Positions 7,652 through 9,195 of a stretch of DNA of 9,195 bases are shown piece by piece; position 1 is the stretch's first letter; each line of letters begins with the position of its first letter. The notes under the pieces are model-generated. The model was not told where the DNA came from, did no database searches, and saw nothing but the letters and a program-made list of their open reading frames with translations. The stretch is taken from positions 1 to 9,195 of the forward strand of contig CAAFLY010000218.1 in the NCBI GenBank assembly GCA_900763885.1. Direction: 5' to 3'. Origin of the DNA: Clostridia bacterium (GTDB lineage Bacteria; Bacillota; Clostridia; Oscillospirales; CAG-272). Both the position numbers and the translations under genes were made by a program.

Positions 7652-7853
7652 AGCCAACACATCCTTTTTCTTCGCAGATTTCTACAGAACGCACCGCCTT
7701 TCCTTCCGGCACAAGCAACAGTACACCGATCTTACCGCCGAGCAGCCTGTTGACCATGCGGCTGCGGAGGCTGCTTTCTCCGCTTGTGAGGATCGTTTCC
7801 GCGGTGTCTTGCTCGTCACAGATGCGAACTTTCATGCGATGTTTTAGATTCAT
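7644..7853 (-). CDS. Hypothetical small phage protein, 69 aa
   Basis: No recognised family or motif. The protein starts MNLKHRMKVRICDEQDTAET and has a basic centre (SLRSRMVNRLLGGK) and a short hydrophobic strand GVLLLVPE before VRSVEICEE. It has no signal peptide or membrane segment and is probably a small cytoplasmic alpha/beta protein. The evidence that it is real is positional: AAAGGAG ends eight bases before ATG 7853, it lies 46 bases after the sigma-like gene, and its stop overlaps the helicase start by 8 bases, so the two are probably translationally coupled. An extension to 7898 in the same frame lacks a comparable site. Confidence 0.72.
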   Translation of the reverse strand: MNLKHRMKVRICDEQDTAETILTSGESSLRSRMVNRLLGGKIGVLLLVPEGKAVRSVEICEEKGCVGYE

Positions 7854-7899
7854 ATCGCAATCTCCTTTCTGTAAGGCTCTCTCCCTTACATATCTCAAG

Positions 7900-8574
7900 T
7901 CAAAGGATTTCTGCGGAATCCGAAGTGTTTCCGAAAAGTTTTTTCAAAATTTTGTCTTCCCGGAGAATTTTTGTGATCTCTTTTGCGATCTGGCTCACGC
8001 GTGTGTCGGAGATCCCTAAGTCAATCGCGACATCTTTCTTTTTCTCCCCACCAAGCAGCACACGACAATATACAACCTGCTGCTTCTCCGATAATGTGGA
8101 GAGAATTTCGTTCATTCGTTCTGTAAGCGGATCATCCGCCTCAGTCTCCAAAGCATCGGAATAGGAACGCATTTTGGTAAGCACCGCGGATTTGTCACCA
8201 TACCTATCTGCAAGCATTTCGTCCAGAGACAAAAGCCACTTATCCGAAAACGCTTCTCGGATGGCATCGGCAACGTCATCCGGATGTGGAGCATAGCCGT
8301 ATGTTTCCTGGAACTTTTCTATGTATCGCGCTGCCCAGGCGTCTTTATCAGCACGCAGAGCTTTCTTTTCAGCGGATGTCAGACGCATTTCCGGATGGAT
8401 CGCTTTCAGATTGTAATAGATTTCGCTGTCGTCCGCGGCATGGAGTCGTTTGATATCCATTTCAGTAACGCCGTTTTCTCCAGGGCGAAGTGTGATCGAT
8501 TCTCGTTTTCCATTTGCATCGTAGAATGTGTAAGTGTAGCTTGTCCGTTTGTTTTGTGGTGTCTTGCGCAGCAT
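7900..8574 (-). CDS. Sigma-70 region 4-like transcription regulator, 224 aa
   Basis: The first gene of the cluster, a probable DNA-binding regulator resembling the C-terminal part of sigma-70-family factors. Residues 161-203 form a classic region 4 helix-turn-helix: LSEKQQVVYCRVLLGGEKKK, then DVAIDLGISDTRVSQIAKEI. The N-terminal half starts with a beta-rich TYTFYDANGKRESITLRPGE followed by VTEMDIKRLH. This pattern is familiar from sigma-like proteins of Firmicutes mobile elements and looks unlike canonical region 2, so it may assist or modify RNA polymerase rather than act as a full sigma factor. The start at 8574 has GGAGG eight bases upstream, but that site lies inside a strong hairpin (8581-8615). 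A TTG start at 8703 in the same open frame would add 43 residues and is less likely. Its base composition is lower in GC than the downstream genes (29 of 60 in line 8041-8100). Confidence 0.88.
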   Translation of the reverse strand: MLRKTPQNKRTSYTYTFYDANGKRESITLRPGENGVTEMDIKRLHAADDSEIYYNLKAIHPEMRLTSAEKKALRADKDAWAARYIEKFQETYGYAPHPDDVADAIREAFSDKWLLSLDEMLADRYGDKSAVLTKMRSYSDALETEADDPLTERMNEILSTLSEKQQVVYCRVLLGGEKKKDVAIDLGISDTRVSQIAKEITKILREDKILKKLFGNTSDSAEIL

Positions 8575-8580
8575 GAAAAA

Positions 8581-8615
8581 TTCCTCCGTTTTCGATTTCT
8601 CTCGAAACGGAGGAA
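8581..8615 (-). promoter_or_regulatory. Hairpin that masks the ribosome-binding site of the sigma-like gene; terminator-like
   Basis: TTCCTCCGTTTTCGA (8581-8595) and TCGAAACGGAGGAA (8602-8615) pair over 14 bp with one bulged base and a six-base loop. On the minus-strand transcript the 3' arm contains GGAGG (8587-8583), the Shine-Dalgarno of the sigma-like gene, paired with CCUCC in the 5' arm. The stem is followed at once by AAUUUUUC and the start codon (8574). It could therefore block translation, end transcription prematurely, or do both. The structure is seen in the sequence; its regulatory effect is inferred. Confidence 0.75.
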
Positions 8616-8695
8616 GCACAGCTGCAAAAATGGGTGCAGAAACAAGACCGCAGCCTCGATGAAGTTTTTCACTCCATTCCGAGATTGCAGCTAGC

Positions 8696-8788
8696 CCGCT
8701 CAAAAAGGCAGCTGTGTGTATTCGGTTGTACCGCGGGGTGCCATTGAGCCATCCGGGATCAGGGGATGCGGCAGACTGCGGTGAGCGG
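8696..8788. ncRNA. Candidate structured leader RNA (nested inverted repeats)
   Basis: CCGCTCA (8696-8702) pairs perfectly with TGAGCGG (8782-8788) across 79 bases. Inside, ACCGC (8730-8734) matches GCGGT (8778-8782, sharing its last base with the outer arm) and CATCC (8750-8754) matches GGATG (8764-8768) with a 9-base loop. The nested order would form a branched stem. A further left-hand stem (CAGCTG 8709-8714 with CGGTTG 8723-8728) needs G-U pairs that work only on the plus strand, so the transcribed strand is uncertain. I match this to no known RNA family. Only base pairing supports it. Confidence 0.3.
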
Positions 8789-8972
8789 TTTTACGTCATG
8801 CTTGGGACTATGAATGCTAAAACATAATTAGAGGTAGCAAGGGAAGAAAGACATAAAAGTAATAGTTACAGTAAAAATCCCATAACGAATAGGGAAACTG
8901 CACCTATACAGTCTGAATCAGCGAGACTTAAAGCAGACCGACAGTTAAGTCACACACTCGTTGCTGTTTGGT

Positions 8973-9030
8973 AAAAAACAAAAAACGCTGTACATTTTCA
9001 TGCCTGATTGGACATGGATGCACAGCGTTT
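8973..9030 (-). terminator. Intrinsic terminator for minus-strand transcription from beyond the right edge
   Basis: AAACGCTGTACAT (8983-8995) and ATGCACAGCGTTT (9018-9030) form a 13-bp stem, with one G-U pair on the minus-strand transcript, around a 22-base loop. On the minus strand the descending arm runs straight into a T-rich tract (TTTTTT G TTTTTT, 8985-8973). This is the classic Rho-independent form. It would stop transcripts entering from the right and so insulate the replication operon. The plus-strand side has no comparable U-run. Confidence 0.75.
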
Positions 9031-9153
9031 AGTGTATTTGGCTTTGTTGTGTGGTGATGAGGATTATCGTCCAGATTCAATGTCTTACTTTCTTTCCGCT
9101 GGCTATATAGCGTATAAATTGTTCCTTTACATTTTAATTTGAAGCATAATTCA

Positions 9154-9180
9154 ATAGTCATGATCTGATCTTATGACTAT
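9154..9180. repeat. 8-bp inverted repeat near the right edge
   Basis: ATAGTCAT (9154-9161) and ATGACTAT (9173-9180) are perfect inverted copies around 11 bases that contain GATCTGATC. It resembles an operator-like dyad or a hairpin; no binding protein is visible in the window. Nearby, GCTATATAGC (9102-9111) is a 10-base palindrome in the same AT-rich stretch. Confidence 0.4.
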
Positions 9181-9195
9181 CTCGCCACTTATAGA

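Larger units (their letters stand above)
8616..9195. other. Gene-free regulatory and boundary region
   Basis: No convincing protein-coding gene lies in these 580 bases. The part nearest the operon (8616 to about 8795) is GC-rich and dense in inverted repeats, including AGCTGCAA (8620-8627) with TTGCAGCT (8685-8692) and CTGCA (8622-8626) with TGCAG (8635-8639). Beyond about 8795 the sequence is AT-rich (18 of 60 G+C in line 8821-8880), with a minus-strand terminator and a terminal palindrome. A promoter for the operon should lie here, but I see no confident -35/-10 pair. The best minus-strand match is TTAAGT, a 17-base gap, then TATAGG near 8900-8930, which is weak. The composition change may mark a junction between the element and other DNA. 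Confidence 0.6.

Noticed and set aside
8406..8672. 88-codon minus-strand open frame upstream of and overlapping the sigma-like gene
   Set aside because: It overlaps the sigma-like gene in another frame and the hairpin, and its sequence has no family resemblance.
8696..8790. Group I/II intron, tRNA or hammerhead ribozyme in the GC-rich leader
   Set aside because: I looked for a domain V-like hairpin, a cloverleaf and the CUGANGA/GAAA core on both strands and found none.
8928..9161. 77-codon minus-strand open frame at the right end
   Set aside because: It contains the complete intrinsic terminator (8973-9030) within its frame, has only a weak upstream purine stretch and no recognisable protein features.
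1..9195. CRISPR array, insertion sequence or integrase
   Set aside because: No regularly spaced direct repeats, transposase-like motifs or recombinase gene are visible anywhere in the window.

Overview
The window carries a compact, single-orientation DNA replication module of the kind found in prophages and phage-like mobile elements of Firmicutes. Strong purine-rich Shine-Dalgarno sites (AAGGAG, AAAGGA, GGAGG) precede almost every start, and the protein repertoire matches Gram-positive temperate phages: a phage-size family A DNA polymerase without 5' nuclease, a P4-type primase-helicase, a short SNF2-like helicase and a sigma-like region 4 protein. The coding part is GC-rich (38 of 60 bases in line 5281-5340 by hand count), which suits a moderately GC-rich gut or rumen member of the Clostridia or Negativicutes. 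Host, and phage versus plasmid or integrative element, cannot be decided: no integrase, repressor, structural, conjugation or partition gene is visible.

All eight supported genes lie on the minus strand, so the transcript runs from right to left. In that order: a sigma-70 region-4-like regulator (8574-7900), a 69-residue protein of unknown function (7853-7644), an SNF2/DEAH-type helicase (7651-6182), a 141-residue coiled-coil phage protein (6165-5740), a 245-residue four-cysteine protein that may fill the ssDNA-binding slot (5714-4977), a family A DNA polymerase with 3'-5' exonuclease domain (4895-2973), a DUF4406/DUF7768-like protein (2970-2551) and a primase fused to an SF3 helicase (2554-65). 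Spacing is tight: an 8-base overlap at 69-aa/helicase, a 2-base gap at polymerase/DUF, a 4-base ATGA overlap at DUF/primase, and gaps of 16-81 bases elsewhere. This is one probable operon. The primase-helicase would open and prime the template, the polymerase copy it, the four-cysteine protein coat single strands, and the SNF2 protein remodel forks or clear bound proteins. The DUF and small proteins are accessory.

The right end (8616-9195) has no convincing gene. Its first 180 bases or so are GC-rich and full of inverted repeats. The most striking sits directly on the start of the sigma-like gene: a 14-bp hairpin whose descending arm contains the Shine-Dalgarno sequence and which is followed by five U just before the ATG. 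A second set of nested inverted repeats (8696-8788) suggests a structured leader RNA. From about 8795 the sequence turns AT-rich (18 of 60 G+C in line 8821-8880) and contains a good minus-strand intrinsic terminator (8973-9030) for whatever lies beyond the right edge, so the replication operon is probably transcribed independently from a promoter between about 8620 and 8970. The left edge cuts just beyond the primase stop, after an 8-bp inverted repeat.
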